A stretch of 64,000 nt of DNA from Enterobacter sp. JUb54 (GTDB taxonomy: Bacteria > Pseudomonadota > Gammaproteobacteria > Enterobacterales > Enterobacteriaceae), in assembly GCF_014298075.1 (NCBI RefSeq), contig NZ_CP060418.1, positions 4,030,001-4,094,000 of the forward strand, in the 5' to 3' direction. Shown one piece after another: positions 9,511-17,283 of the stretch (position 1 is the first letter of the stretch; every line of letters starts with the position of its first letter). A program made the translations under genes and the position numbers. The notes beneath the pieces are model-generated. The model was not told the origin of the DNA. It saw only the letters and a list, made by a program, of their open reading frames with translations, and did not search any database.

Positions 9511-9621
9511 CTCTCGGGGTTAAGGCGCTGACGGCACCACCCGTTTCAGCCAGGACTTCATTGCGCCGGTAAAACATGCGGCCCCGAATAACACAACGTG
9601 TACGCATTCAGTATAAACAAA

Positions 9622-9641
9622 TACTGTATATTTAAACAGTA
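9622..9641 (-). promoter_or_regulatory. LexA box of the tisAB promoter
   Basis: TACTGTATATTTAAACAGTA fits the SOS box CTG-N10-CAG with an AT-rich centre and flanking TA. On the - strand a -10-like TATACT (9610-9615) follows, placing the tisAB start near 9603. It implies repression by LexA and induction by DNA damage. Confidence 0.92.
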
Positions 9642-9736
9642 TTTTCTGGACAATCTGGCACCCGCCTTCCATACTCAATTTCGGCGACAGCCGCGTGAAA
9701 ATTGCGTCAACGCCGGCGCGCGCGTATACTTTCACC

Positions 9737-9812
9737 GTTGACGTAATACAGTGTACTTGCGGTTACCAGCCGTAAACATGCTGACAAAAACCTCGCTGCG
9801 GCGGGGTTTTTT
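9737..9812 (+). ncRNA. istR: IstR-1 antitoxin small RNA
   Basis: A roughly 76-nt sRNA gene. A TATACT -10 box at 9725-9730 sets the start at about G9737. The RNA begins GUUGACGUAAUACAGUG, passes through the conserved GCGGUUACCAGCCGU, and ends in a terminator stem CCTCGC/GCGGGG (9791-9806) with a T-run at 9807-9812. K-12 IstR-1, as I recall, is 75 nt with the same 5' end and terminator. It neutralises tisAB mRNA by pairing at 9490-9510. It is divergent from tisB and upstream of ivbL, as in E. coli. Confidence 0.9.
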
Positions 9813-9941
9813 GTTTTTGTGCGTCAGACGAAAAATTGTGATCCCTTACGCAAATACTCGTGGATGAAAATAATTCCGTTGTGTAATGGCGGCAGCTGTG
9901 TTTGTATAAATTCAGTTAATTTTTCGCACAACAGGTCCCTA

Positions 9942-10037
9942 ATGAACACTTCCATTCTGACGTCGACTCTACTAAAAACCGCGCCTGCCGCGGTGGTCGT
10001 CGTGCGTGTGGTGGTCGTCGTCGGCAATGCGCCGTAG
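9942..10037 (+). CDS. ivbL: ilvB operon leader peptide IvbL
   Basis: A 31-codon leader peptide with the runs AVVVVRVVVVVGNAP at residues 17-31, nine Val codons, plus several Leu and Ile codons. Ribosome stalling at Val/Leu codons when charged tRNA is scarce lets the downstream attenuator open, raising ilvBN transcription. The K-12 peptide is 32 aa and ends in the same VVVVVGNAP. The terminator lies 24 bases after the stop. Confidence 0.95.
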   Translation: MNTSILTSTLLKTAPAAVVVVRVVVVVGNAP

Positions 10038-10060
10038 GGTCCGGAACAACACGATTCCAA

Positions 10061-10094
10061 ACCCCGCCGGCGCAAACCGAGCGGGGTTTTTTTT
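10061..10094 (+). terminator. ilvB attenuator terminator
   Basis: AACCCCGC (10060-10067) pairs with GCGGGGTT (10081-10088) and is followed by an unbroken run of eight T. It is the intrinsic terminator of the ivbL attenuator, controlled by translation through the Val-rich leader. Confidence 0.93.
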
Positions 10095-10138
10095 CGACAC
10101 TCGCCCGGTAAGTCGGCCCAGAATAAAAGGACTGGAGC

Positions 10139-11827
10139 ATGGCAAGTTCGGGCACAACATCAGAAAAAATGCGCTTCACCGGCGCGCAGTTAGTTGTTCA
10201 TTTACTGGAGCGTCAGGGGATCACCACCGTTGCGGGTATCCCGGGCGGCTCAATTCTCCCTATCTATGATGCATTAAGCCAAAGCACGCAGATTCGTCAC
10301 GTCCTGGCGCGTCACGAGCAGGGCGCGGGCTTTATCGCCCAGGGGATGGCGCGTACCGAAGGTAAACCCGCGGTCTGTATGGCCTGTAGCGGGCCGGGCG
10401 CCACCAACCTGATCACCGCCATCGCCGATGCCCGCCTGGACTCCATTCCGCTGGTTTGTATTACCGGCCAGGTGCCGGCATCGATGATCGGCACCGACGC
10501 GTTCCAGGAAGTCGACACCTACGGTATCTCTATCCCCATCACGAAACACAACTACCTGGTTCGCGACATCGCTGAGCTGCCGCAGGTGATGAGCGACGCG
10601 TTTCGTATCGCGCAGTCCGGCCGCCCGGGTCCGGTGTGGATAGATATTCCTAAGGATGTGCAGACGGCAACCATCGAGCTGGCGGTGTTACCGGAGCCAG
10701 GTACCCGCGCGCCGACCCCGACGTTTGACAGCACCAGCGTTCAGGATGCGGCGGCGATGATCAATGCGGCGCAGCGTCCGGTGCTGTATCTGGGCGGCGG
10801 CGTGATTAACGCCGGGGATCAGGTTCGCGCGCTGGCTGAAAAAGCCAACCTGCCTACCACCCTGACCCTGATGGCGCTGGGTATGCTGCCGAAGGCGCAC
10901 CCGCTCTCGTTAGGCATGCTGGGTATGCACGGCGCACGCAGCACCAACTTCATCTTGCAAGAGTCTGATTTACTGATTGTTTTAGGCGCGCGTTTTGATG
11001 ACCGGGCGATTGGTAAAACCGAGCAGTTCTGCCCGAATGCGAAAATTATCCACGTCGATATCGATCGTTCCGAGCTGGGCAAAATCAAGCAGCCGCACGT
11101 CGCGATTCAGGGGGACGTTGCCGACGTTCTGGCGCAGCTGATCCCGCTGGTGGCCTCGCAGCCGCGTGACGAGTGGCGCCAGCTGGTGGCGGACCTGCAA
11201 CGCGAGTTTCCGTCCACCATTCCGCAGCAGCGCGATCCGCTGGCCCACTACGGCCTGATCAACGCCGTGGCCGCCTGTGTCGATGACGAGGCGATCATTA
11301 CCACCGACGTTGGTCAGCATCAGATGTGGGTTGCCCAGGCCTATCCGTTGAACCGTCCGCGCCAGTGGCTGACCTCCGGCGGGTTGGGAACCATGGGCTT
11401 TGGCCTGCCGGCAGCGGTGGGTGCCGCGCTGGCTAATCCGCAGCGTAAAGTGATCTGCTTCTCCGGCGACGGCAGCCTGATGATGAACATTCAGGAGATG
11501 GCCACCGCGGCGGAGAATCAGCTGGATGTTAAAATCATCCTGATGAACAACGAAGCGCTGGGGCTGGTGTATCAGCAGCAGAGCCTGTTCTATCAGCAGG
11601 GCGTTTTTGCCGCAACCTACCCGGGGATGATCAACTTCATGCAGATTGCCGCCGGTTTTGGTCTGCAAACCTGTGATTTAAATAACGAAGCCGACCCGCA
11701 GGCGGCGCTGCAGGCGATCATTGACCGTCCTGGCCCGGCCCTGATTCACGTGCGCATTGATGCCGAAGAGAAAGTCTATCCGATGGTTCCGCCGGGAGCG
11801 GCAAATACAGAAATGGTGGGGGAATAA
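10139..11827 (+). CDS. ilvB: Acetolactate synthase isozyme I, catalytic subunit IlvB
   Basis: A 562-aa thiamine diphosphate enzyme, the same length as E. coli IlvB. It condenses two pyruvates to 2-acetolactate, or pyruvate with 2-oxobutyrate, at the entry to valine, leucine and isoleucine synthesis. The catalytic glutamate is E60 in LARHEQGAGF. The ThDP/Mg motif starts at GDGSLMMN near residue 442 and runs to the NNEALG segment about 28 residues later. The FAD-binding region is around 200-300. A GGAG site precedes the ATG. The small subunit IlvN follows after 3 bases. Regulation is by ivbL attenuation. Confidence 0.97.
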   Translation: MASSGTTSEKMRFTGAQLVVHLLERQGITTVAGIPGGSILPIYDALSQSTQIRHVLARHEQGAGFIAQGMARTEGKPAVCMACSGPGATNLITAIADARLDSIPLVCITGQVPASMIGTDAFQEVDTYGISIPITKHNYLVRDIAELPQVMSDAFRIAQSGRPGPVWIDIPKDVQTATIELAVLPEPGTRAPTPTFDSTSVQDAAAMINAAQRPVLYLGGGVINAGDQVRALAEKANLPTTLTLMALGMLPKAHPLSLGMLGMHGARSTNFILQESDLLIVLGARFDDRAIGKTEQFCPNAKIIHVDIDRSELGKIKQPHVAIQGDVADVLAQLIPLVASQPRDEWRQLVADLQREFPSTIPQQRDPLAHYGLINAVAACVDDEAIITTDVGQHQMWVAQAYPLNRPRQWLTSGGLGTMGFGLPAAVGAALANPQRKVICFSGDGSLMMNIQEMATAAENQLDVKIILMNNEALGLVYQQQSLFYQQGVFAATYPGMINFMQIAAGFGLQTCDLNNEADPQAALQAIIDRPGPALIHVRIDAEEKVYPMVPPGAANTEMVGE

Positions 11828-11830
11828 ACC

Positions 11831-12121
11831 ATGCAACAGCAGACTCATGACAACGTTATTCTGGAACTCACCGTCCGCAACCACCCAGGGGTAATGACCC
11901 ACGTTTGCGGGCTGTTTGCCCGCCGCGCGTTTAACGTGGAAGGCATTCTCTGTTTGCCTATTCAGAACAGTAACCACAGCCGAATCTGGCTACTGGTCAA
12001 CGATGACCAGCGGCTAGGGCAGATGATCAGCCAGATTGAAAAGCTGGAAGATGTGGTGAAGGTCGCGCGTAACCAGTCCGATCCTTCGATGTTTAATAAA
12101 ATAGCCGTCTTCTTTGAATGA
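11831..12121 (+). CDS. ilvN: Acetolactate synthase isozyme I, regulatory subunit IlvN
   Basis: A 96-aa ACT-domain protein, the same length as E. coli IlvN. It binds valine and both activates and feedback-inhibits IlvB. The ACT fold is visible as [22 protein letters not shown] (about residues 10-31; ligand loop around NHPGV) followed by a second repeat with SRIWLLV. It overlaps nothing and ends one base before the convergent deoQ gene. The segment after ilvN differs from K-12, where I recall uhpA coming next; deoQKPX is inserted here. Confidence 0.96.
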   Translation: MQQQTHDNVILELTVRNHPGVMTHVCGLFARRAFNVEGILCLPIQNSNHSRIWLLVNDDQRLGQMISQIEKLEDVVKVARNQSDPSMFNKIAVFFE

Positions 12122-12122
12122 G

Positions 12123-12914
12123 TTACTCGCTCTCAGTATCCGGCGTGATAACGTTGACCGAACCATTCCGGCAGTGGGCGGCATAGTCTGCCGGTAATGG
12201 ACGATCGCTGATCAGCACGTCAAATGTCGACAGCGGGGCGATACTGGCAGGCGCCACATCGTCGAACAGCGCATAGCGCGCGAGCAGGATTTTCCGCAGA
12301 CCGCGATCCATCGCTTTACGTTTGGTGGCGAGGTCTTCGGGGTTAAACCAGCTGACGCCAAAATGTTCGTGTACCCCGCTGGCGGAGATAAACACTTTCC
12401 GCGGGTTCAGCGAATCCAGCGCCGAAGGGTTGCTGGTATCGTAGAAGGCATCGCTTTTGGCCCGATAGGTACCGCCACACAAAATGGCGGTGGCGTTGGG
12501 CTTTTCATTCAGGGCCATAAACACCCGATGCGAGTAACAAATGCCGGTAAAGGCAATGTCATCGGGGATCATACTGATAACCAGCGGCATTTCGCTGCCG
12601 TTATCAAAAAACACCAGATCGTTTTCACTCACCAGGCCCGCGGCGAGAATCGCAATCGGCAAATCGTCACGATGATGAGCCTGTTTTGGCGCAACGGCGG
12701 CGGTGAGCGACGGGGCTGACGGCCTGTTTACCATCACCACGTAGCCGCCGAGCAGCGTAAGCGGCAGCGGCGAGTCATGCTCCTGGCTGAGATCCCGGCG
12801 GATGGTCATCACAGAGACCTCCAGCATACGCGCGGCCTCTTTGAGATGGATGCGGTCGGTTTTCTTCAGCAGTTCCATCAAGCGGCGTATACGTTCTTTT
12901 TGCTTGGTCTCCAT
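12123..12914 (-). CDS. deoQ: DeoR-family repressor of the deoxyribose operon, DeoQ
   Basis: A 263-aa DeoR-family regulator. The N-terminal HTH (about residues 6-60) contains LKEAARMLEVSVMTIRRDL, the family's recognition-helix signature. The C-terminal domain is the sugar-phosphate-sensing ISOCOT fold, with DNGSEMPLVI near 105 and SASGVHEHFGVSW near 185. It is divergent from deoK-deoP-deoX, the layout of the Salmonella deoQKPX locus, in which DeoQ represses deoxyribose use. Two inverted repeats in the shared gap are operator candidates. The 3' end abuts ilvN, so no terminator fits between them. Confidence 0.9.
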   Translation of the reverse strand: METKQKERIRRLMELLKKTDRIHLKEAARMLEVSVMTIRRDLSQEHDSPLPLTLLGGYVVMVNRPSAPSLTAAVAPKQAHHRDDLPIAILAAGLVSENDLVFFDNGSEMPLVISMIPDDIAFTGICYSHRVFMALNEKPNATAILCGGTYRAKSDAFYDTSNPSALDSLNPRKVFISASGVHEHFGVSWFNPEDLATKRKAMDRGLRKILLARYALFDDVAPASIAPLSTFDVLISDRPLPADYAAHCRNGSVNVITPDTESE

Positions 12915-12939
12915 TCACTCTCTCCGCAATTTATCTCGC

Positions 12940-12961
12940 AAATGTTCCTCTGGTAACATTT
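12940..12961. promoter_or_regulatory. Inverted repeat near deoQ, candidate operator
   Basis: AAATGTT (12940-12946) and AACATTT (12955-12961) form a dyad 26 bases upstream of the deoQ start. It shares the ATGTT/AACAT half-site with the palindrome next to deoK, in keeping with autoregulation by DeoQ. The gap 12915-13250 is otherwise AT-rich with no further assigned feature. Confidence 0.5.
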
Positions 12962-13189
12962 TTGCGCCTGAAGAAACATCCTGCATTCACATCACTATAC
13001 TGTGAGCCAGCGGGAATTAAAAGCCTGACAGATCGCGTTTTTATCATGATAAATACTTTATTTTCAGTTTGTTATGATTGTTTTGGTTATCTTTTTTTTA
13101 ATTTTTCGCCGTATCACTCATTTTTTGTGTGCGATAAATAAACAGATAATGATAACGCAATCGCGATCATGGTCACAAATGGTACGAAA

Positions 13190-13207
13190 GTAACATGATA
13201 ATGTTAC
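13190..13207. promoter_or_regulatory. Perfect palindrome before deoK, candidate DeoQ operator
   Basis: GTAACAT (13190-13196), spacer GATA, ATGTTAC (13201-13207): a perfect 7-bp dyad 43 bases upstream of deoK. It repeats the AACAT/ATGTT half-site seen beside deoQ. It is the best operator for repression of deoKPX by sequence and position. Confidence 0.6.
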
Positions 13208-13250
13208 GATAATATCATTGTTGTGTGATTGTTTCTGAGAGGTAGTAAAA

Positions 13251-14171
13251 ATGGATATCGCGGTTATCGGCTCCAATATGGTGGATCTCATCACCTACAC
13301 CAACCAGATGCCAAAAGAGGGCGAAACCCTTGAGGCACCGGCGTTCAAAATTGGCTGCGGTGGCAAAGGGGCAAACCAGGCGGTCGCGGCCGCCAAGCTC
13401 AACTCGAAAGTCATGATGCTGACCAAGGTGGGCGATGACATCTTTGCGGATAACACCATTCGCAATCTCGAATCCTGGGGCATCAATACCACCTATGTTG
13501 AAAAGGTCCCCTGCACCAGCAGCGGTGTGGCGCCGATCTTCGTCAATGCCAACTCCAGTAACAGCATCCTTATTATTAAAGGTGCCAATAAATTTCTCTC
13601 ACCGGAAGATATCGACCGCGCTGCCGATGATTTAAAAAAATGTCAGTTGATTGTTTTACAGCTTGAGGTCCAGCTGGAAACGGTATATCACGCGATCGAA
13701 TTTGGTAAAAAGCACGGCATTGAAGTGTTATTAAACCCGGCGCCGGCATTGCGTGAATTAGATATGTCCTATGCCTGCAAATGCGATTTCTTTGTCCCGA
13801 ATGAAACCGAGCTTGAAATATTAACCGGCTTGCCGGTGGACTCTTACGATAATATTTGCCTCGCCGCCCGCAGCCTTATTGAAAGAGGCCTCAACAATAT
13901 TATTGTGACCATGGGCGAGAAAGGCGCACTCTGGATGACCCGCGACCAGGAGGTCCACGTCCCGGCATTTAAGGTCAGCGCGGTGGATACTAGCGGCGCG
14001 GGTGACGCCTTTATCGGCTGTTTTGCCCACTACTATGTTCAGAGCGGAGATGTTGAATTCGCCATGAAAAAAGCCTCCCTGTTTGCCGCATTTAGCGTCA
14101 CCGGAAAAGGCACCCAATCATCTTATCCCAGTATCGAGCAGTTTAATGAGTATCTGTCGTTAAACGAATAA
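13251..14171 (+). CDS. deoK: Deoxyribokinase DeoK (PfkB/ribokinase family)
   Basis: A 306-aa PfkB-family kinase, the length of Salmonella DeoK, which phosphorylates 2-deoxy-D-ribose to deoxyribose 5-phosphate for the DeoC aldolase. PfkB signature 1 is GCGGKGANQAVAAAKLNS at about residues 35-52. Signature 2, DTSGAGDAFIGCFAHYY at about 247-263, holds the catalytic Asp of GAGD. A GAGAGGTAG ribosome site precedes the ATG. Together with DeoP and DeoX it forms an operon divergent from deoQ. Ribokinase is the main alternative, but the neighbours favour deoxyribose. Confidence 0.93.
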   Translation: MDIAVIGSNMVDLITYTNQMPKEGETLEAPAFKIGCGGKGANQAVAAAKLNSKVMMLTKVGDDIFADNTIRNLESWGINTTYVEKVPCTSSGVAPIFVNANSSNSILIIKGANKFLSPEDIDRAADDLKKCQLIVLQLEVQLETVYHAIEFGKKHGIEVLLNPAPALRELDMSYACKCDFFVPNETELEILTGLPVDSYDNICLAARSLIERGLNNIIVTMGEKGALWMTRDQEVHVPAFKVSAVDTSGAGDAFIGCFAHYYVQSGDVEFAMKKASLFAAFSVTGKGTQSSYPSIEQFNEYLSLNE

Positions 14172-14198
14172 TCACCCTGCATGGTAAAAGGTAGCACT

Positions 14199-15515
14199 AT
14201 GAACGATAAAAACATCATTCAGATGCCCGACGGCTATCTGAATAAAACCCCTCTGTTCCAGTTTATTTTGTTATCCTGCTTATTCCCGTTATGGGGATGT
14301 GCTGCTGCATTAAATGATATTTTAATTACGCAATTTAAAAGCGTCTTTGCATTAAGTAACTTTGCCTCCGCCCTGGTGCAAAGTGCGTTTTATGGCGGCT
14401 ATTTCTTAATTGCTATTCCGGCGTCATTAGTGATTAAAAATACCAGCTATAAAGTTGCGATTATGATTGGCCTGACGCTCTATATCGTCGGCTGTACGCT
14501 GTTTTTCCCGGCCTCGCACATGGCAACCTACACCATGTTCCTGGCCGCGATTTTCGCCATTGCCATTGGCCTGAGCTTCCTCGAGACCGCCGCGAACACC
14601 TACAGTTCGATGATCGGCCCGAAAAGCCACGCCACGCTGCGCCTGAACATCAGCCAGACCTTCTACCCGATCGGCGCGGCAGCCGGGATTTTGCTGGGTA
14701 AATATCTGGTCTTTTCCGACGGTGAAAGCCTCGAAAAACAGATGGCGGGCATGAACGCGGAACAGATCCATCAGTTTAAAGTGCTGATGCTGGAAAACAC
14801 CCTGGAGCCCTACAAGTACATGATCATGGTACTGGTGGTGGTGATGGTGCTGTTCCTGCTGACGCGCTTCCCGACCTGTAAAGTCGCGCAGACCGCAAAC
14901 CATAAACGCCCGTCGGCGGCCGATACGCTGCGCTATCTGGCGAGCAACGCCCGCTTTCGTCGCGGAATTGCCGCTCAGTTCCTGTACGTCGGGATGCAGG
15001 TCACCGTCTGGTCGTTCACCATCCGCCTCGCGCTGGAGCTGGGCGATATCAACGAGCGTGATGCCTCAACCTTTATGGTCTACAGCTTCGCCTGCTTCTT
15101 TATCGGCAAATTTGTCGCCAACATTTTGATGACACGGTTTACGCCGGAAAAAGTGCTGATCCTCTACTCGGTTATCGGCGCATTGTTCCTCGCCTACGTG
15201 GCGCTGGCGCCGAGCTTTAGCGCGGTGTACGTGGCGGTGCTGGTCAGCGTACTGTTCGGGCCGTGCTGGGCCACCATCTATGCCGGTACGCTGGATACGG
15301 TCGATAACGAACACACCGAAATGGCTGGCGCCGTGATTGTGATGGCGATTATCGGGGCGGCCGTGGTGCCGGCGATTCAGGGCTTTATCGCCGACATGTT
15401 CCACTCCCTGCAGCTCTCGTTCCTGGTGCCGATGCTGTGCTTCATCTACGTGGGCGTCTATTTCTGGCGTGAGTGCAAAGTGCGCCGCACGCTGACCGAA
15501 GCTACCGCATCCTGA
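14199..15515 (+). CDS. deoP: Deoxyribose permease DeoP (FucP-like MFS)
   Basis: A 438-aa major facilitator of the fucose permease subgroup with about 12 membrane segments, expected to import 2-deoxyribose with protons. LFPLWGCAAALNDILI at about residues 28-43 is the hallmark first helix of FucP-type carriers (the Asn-Asp pair in the pore). The start at 14199 (MNDKNIIQMP) is preferred over 14181: it has the AAGGTAG ribosome site and gives the Salmonella DeoP length. It lies 27 bp after deoK and 11 bp before deoX. Confidence 0.93.
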   Translation: MNDKNIIQMPDGYLNKTPLFQFILLSCLFPLWGCAAALNDILITQFKSVFALSNFASALVQSAFYGGYFLIAIPASLVIKNTSYKVAIMIGLTLYIVGCTLFFPASHMATYTMFLAAIFAIAIGLSFLETAANTYSSMIGPKSHATLRLNISQTFYPIGAAAGILLGKYLVFSDGESLEKQMAGMNAEQIHQFKVLMLENTLEPYKYMIMVLVVVMVLFLLTRFPTCKVAQTANHKRPSAADTLRYLASNARFRRGIAAQFLYVGMQVTVWSFTIRLALELGDINERDASTFMVYSFACFFIGKFVANILMTRFTPEKVLILYSVIGALFLAYVALAPSFSAVYVAVLVSVLFGPCWATIYAGTLDTVDNEHTEMAGAVIVMAIIGAAVVPAIQGFIADMFHSLQLSFLVPMLCFIYVGVYFWRECKVRRTLTEATAS

Positions 15516-15526
15516 GGAGTCTGTTG

Positions 15527-16540
15527 ATGACGACACGTATACCGTTATGGCGCGCGCTCTTTCACGAGCAGCCGCGCACTCTTGTGGCCAATGATGACTT
15601 CACGGTCACCGCTTTTCGCTACGCCAGCGGCGTGGAAGGGTTGCGGGTGGCCAACGCCCGCGGCGCGCTGGTGATTTTGCCCTGGCTGGGGCAGATGATC
15701 TGGGACGCCGAATTTGATGGTCATGACCTGACCATGCGCAATATGTTCCACCAACCGAAGCCAGCCACCGAGGTGGTGGCGACCTATGGCTGCTTTGCTT
15801 TCCATTCGGGGCTGCTGGCAAACGGCTGCCCGTCGCCGGAGGACAACCATCCGCTGCATGGCGAAATGGCCTGCGCCGGAATGGATGAGGCCTGGCTGGA
15901 GCTGGAGGCGGACAGCCTGCGCGTGGCGGGGCGCTACGAATATGTGATGGGCTTTGGTCATCACTATGAGGCGCGACCGGCGGTGGTATTACACAAAGCG
16001 AGCGCGCTGTTTGATATCCAGATGGCGGTGACCAACCTGGCGTCCGTCGCCATGCCGCTCCAGTACATGTGCCATATGAACTATGCCTACGTCGCGGGGG
16101 CCACCTTCAGCCAGAATATCCCCGACGAGGCGCTCGCGCTGCGCGAATCGGTCCCGGCTCATGTTCAGCCGACGGCGTCATGGCTGGCGTTTAATCAGCG
16201 TCTGCTGCAGGGGGAAGCCTCGGTGGCGACATTGAATGAGCCGCAGTACTATGACCCGGAGATTGTCTTTTTTGCCGATAAGCTGGATCGCTACACCGAC
16301 AGCCCGGAATTTCGCATGATCGCCACCGATGGCACCACGTTCATCACGCGTTTCTCCAGCGCCGAGCTGAATTACATCACCCGCTGGATCCTCTATAACG
16401 GCGATCAGCAGGTTGCTGCCTTCGCCCTGCCAGCCACCTGCCGACCGGAGGGCTTTCTGGCGGCCCAGCGCAATGGCAGCCTGATATCGCTGGCGCCGCA
16501 GGAGACCCGAAGCTTCTCGGTCACCACCGGGATCGCCTGA
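15527..16540 (+). CDS. deoX: DeoX, DUF4432 (aldose 1-epimerase-like) protein
   Basis: A 337-aa protein of the DUF4432 group, related in fold to aldose 1-epimerases, third gene of deoKPX. Such proteins probably interconvert sugar anomers; the exact role of DeoX is not established to my knowledge. Visible segments include GALVILPWLGQMIWDAEFDG at about residues 43-62, which resembles the galactose mutarotase strand with GA-I--Y-G-I-----G, and HPLHGEMACA near 110. The start at 15527 has a TGAGGAGT site; the frame opens further upstream into deoP without a ribosome site. An ERIC remnant follows. Confidence 0.87.
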   Translation: MTTRIPLWRALFHEQPRTLVANDDFTVTAFRYASGVEGLRVANARGALVILPWLGQMIWDAEFDGHDLTMRNMFHQPKPATEVVATYGCFAFHSGLLANGCPSPEDNHPLHGEMACAGMDEAWLELEADSLRVAGRYEYVMGFGHHYEARPAVVLHKASALFDIQMAVTNLASVAMPLQYMCHMNYAYVAGATFSQNIPDEALALRESVPAHVQPTASWLAFNQRLLQGEASVATLNEPQYYDPEIVFFADKLDRYTDSPEFRMIATDGTTFITRFSSAELNYITRWILYNGDQQVAAFALPATCRPEGFLAAQRNGSLISLAPQETRSFSVTTGIA

Positions 16541-16548
16541 GGCGGATA

Positions 16549-16642
16549 ACACTGCGCAAGGCGGCAAGTCTGAGAATCCCCAGGCGCTGACTTAAGTCAG
16601 TGCCTGGGGGAAGCAGACGCCGCTTGAAGGATGCCGTGTATA
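16549..16642. repeat. ERIC element, shortened
   Basis: The core GAATCCCCAGGCGCTGACTT, followed by AAGTCAGTGCCTGGGG, is the central dyad of an enterobacterial repetitive intergenic consensus. AAGGCGGCAAG precedes it and CTTGAAGGATGCCGTGTATA ends it, both matching ERIC as I know it. At about 94 bp it is shorter than the usual 127 bp and seems to have lost part of the right arm and the left end. It lies between deoX and uhpA and could also end the deo transcript. Confidence 0.8.
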
Positions 16643-16683
16643 TCGTTAAGGTAAGCGCGTTTTTTAACCCGCCAGGATACATC

Positions 16684-17277
16684 ATGACCACCATTGCCCT
16701 TATTGACGATCATCTTATCGTCCGCTCCGGTTTTGCCCAGCTGCTGGGGCTGGAAGCGGATTTCCAGGTTGTCGCTGAGTTTGGCTCCGGCCGTGAGGCG
16801 CTGGCGGGGCTGCCCGGACGGGGTGTGCAGGTCTGTATTTGCGATATTTCGATGCCGGATATTTCCGGCCTCGAGCTGTTAAGCCAGCTACCGAAAGGCA
16901 TGGGGATCATCATGCTCTCGGTGCACGACAGCCCGGCGCTGGTGGAGCAGGCGCTCAACGCCGGCGCCCGCGGCTTTCTCTCCAAGCGCTGCAGCCCGGA
17001 TGAGCTGATTGCTGCGGTCAGAACCGTGGCGACCGGCGGCTGTTACCTGACGCCGGATATTGCGCTGAAGCTGACCGCGGGCCGCCAGGATCCGCTGACC
17101 AAACGCGAACGTCAGGTGGCGGAAAAGCTGGCCCAGGGGATGGCGGTGAAAGCCATCGCCGTCGAGCTAGGGCTGTCGCCGAAAACCGTGCACGTCCACC
17201 GGGCGAACCTGCTGGAAAAGCTGGGGGTCAGCAACGATGTCGAGCTGGCGCGGCGCATGTTCGACAGCTGGCAGTAG
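16684..17277 (+). CDS. uhpA: Response regulator UhpA
   Basis: A 197-aa NarL/LuxR-family response regulator that activates uhpT when external glucose 6-phosphate is sensed by UhpC/UhpB. The receiver domain has acidic residues LIDDH at 6-10, phospho-acceptor D54 in ICDISMPD, and Lys in LSKRCSP near 101. The LuxR HTH is at about 135-190 with [14 protein letters not shown]-type and [19 protein letters not shown] segments. The start at 16684 has an AGGAT site and gives the E. coli length; upstream in-frame ATGs fall in the ERIC region. It is followed by uhpB after 6 bases. Confidence 0.96.
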   Translation: MTTIALIDDHLIVRSGFAQLLGLEADFQVVAEFGSGREALAGLPGRGVQVCICDISMPDISGLELLSQLPKGMGIIMLSVHDSPALVEQALNAGARGFLSKRCSPDELIAAVRTVATGGCYLTPDIALKLTAGRQDPLTKRERQVAEKLAQGMAVKAIAVELGLSPKTVHVHRANLLEKLGVSNDVELARRMFDSWQ

Positions 17278-17283
17278 CAGGCC

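Noticed and set aside
13021-13250. CRP sites in the deo promoter
   Set aside because: TGTGA-like fragments occur (for example near 13223), but none has both half-sites at the right spacing.
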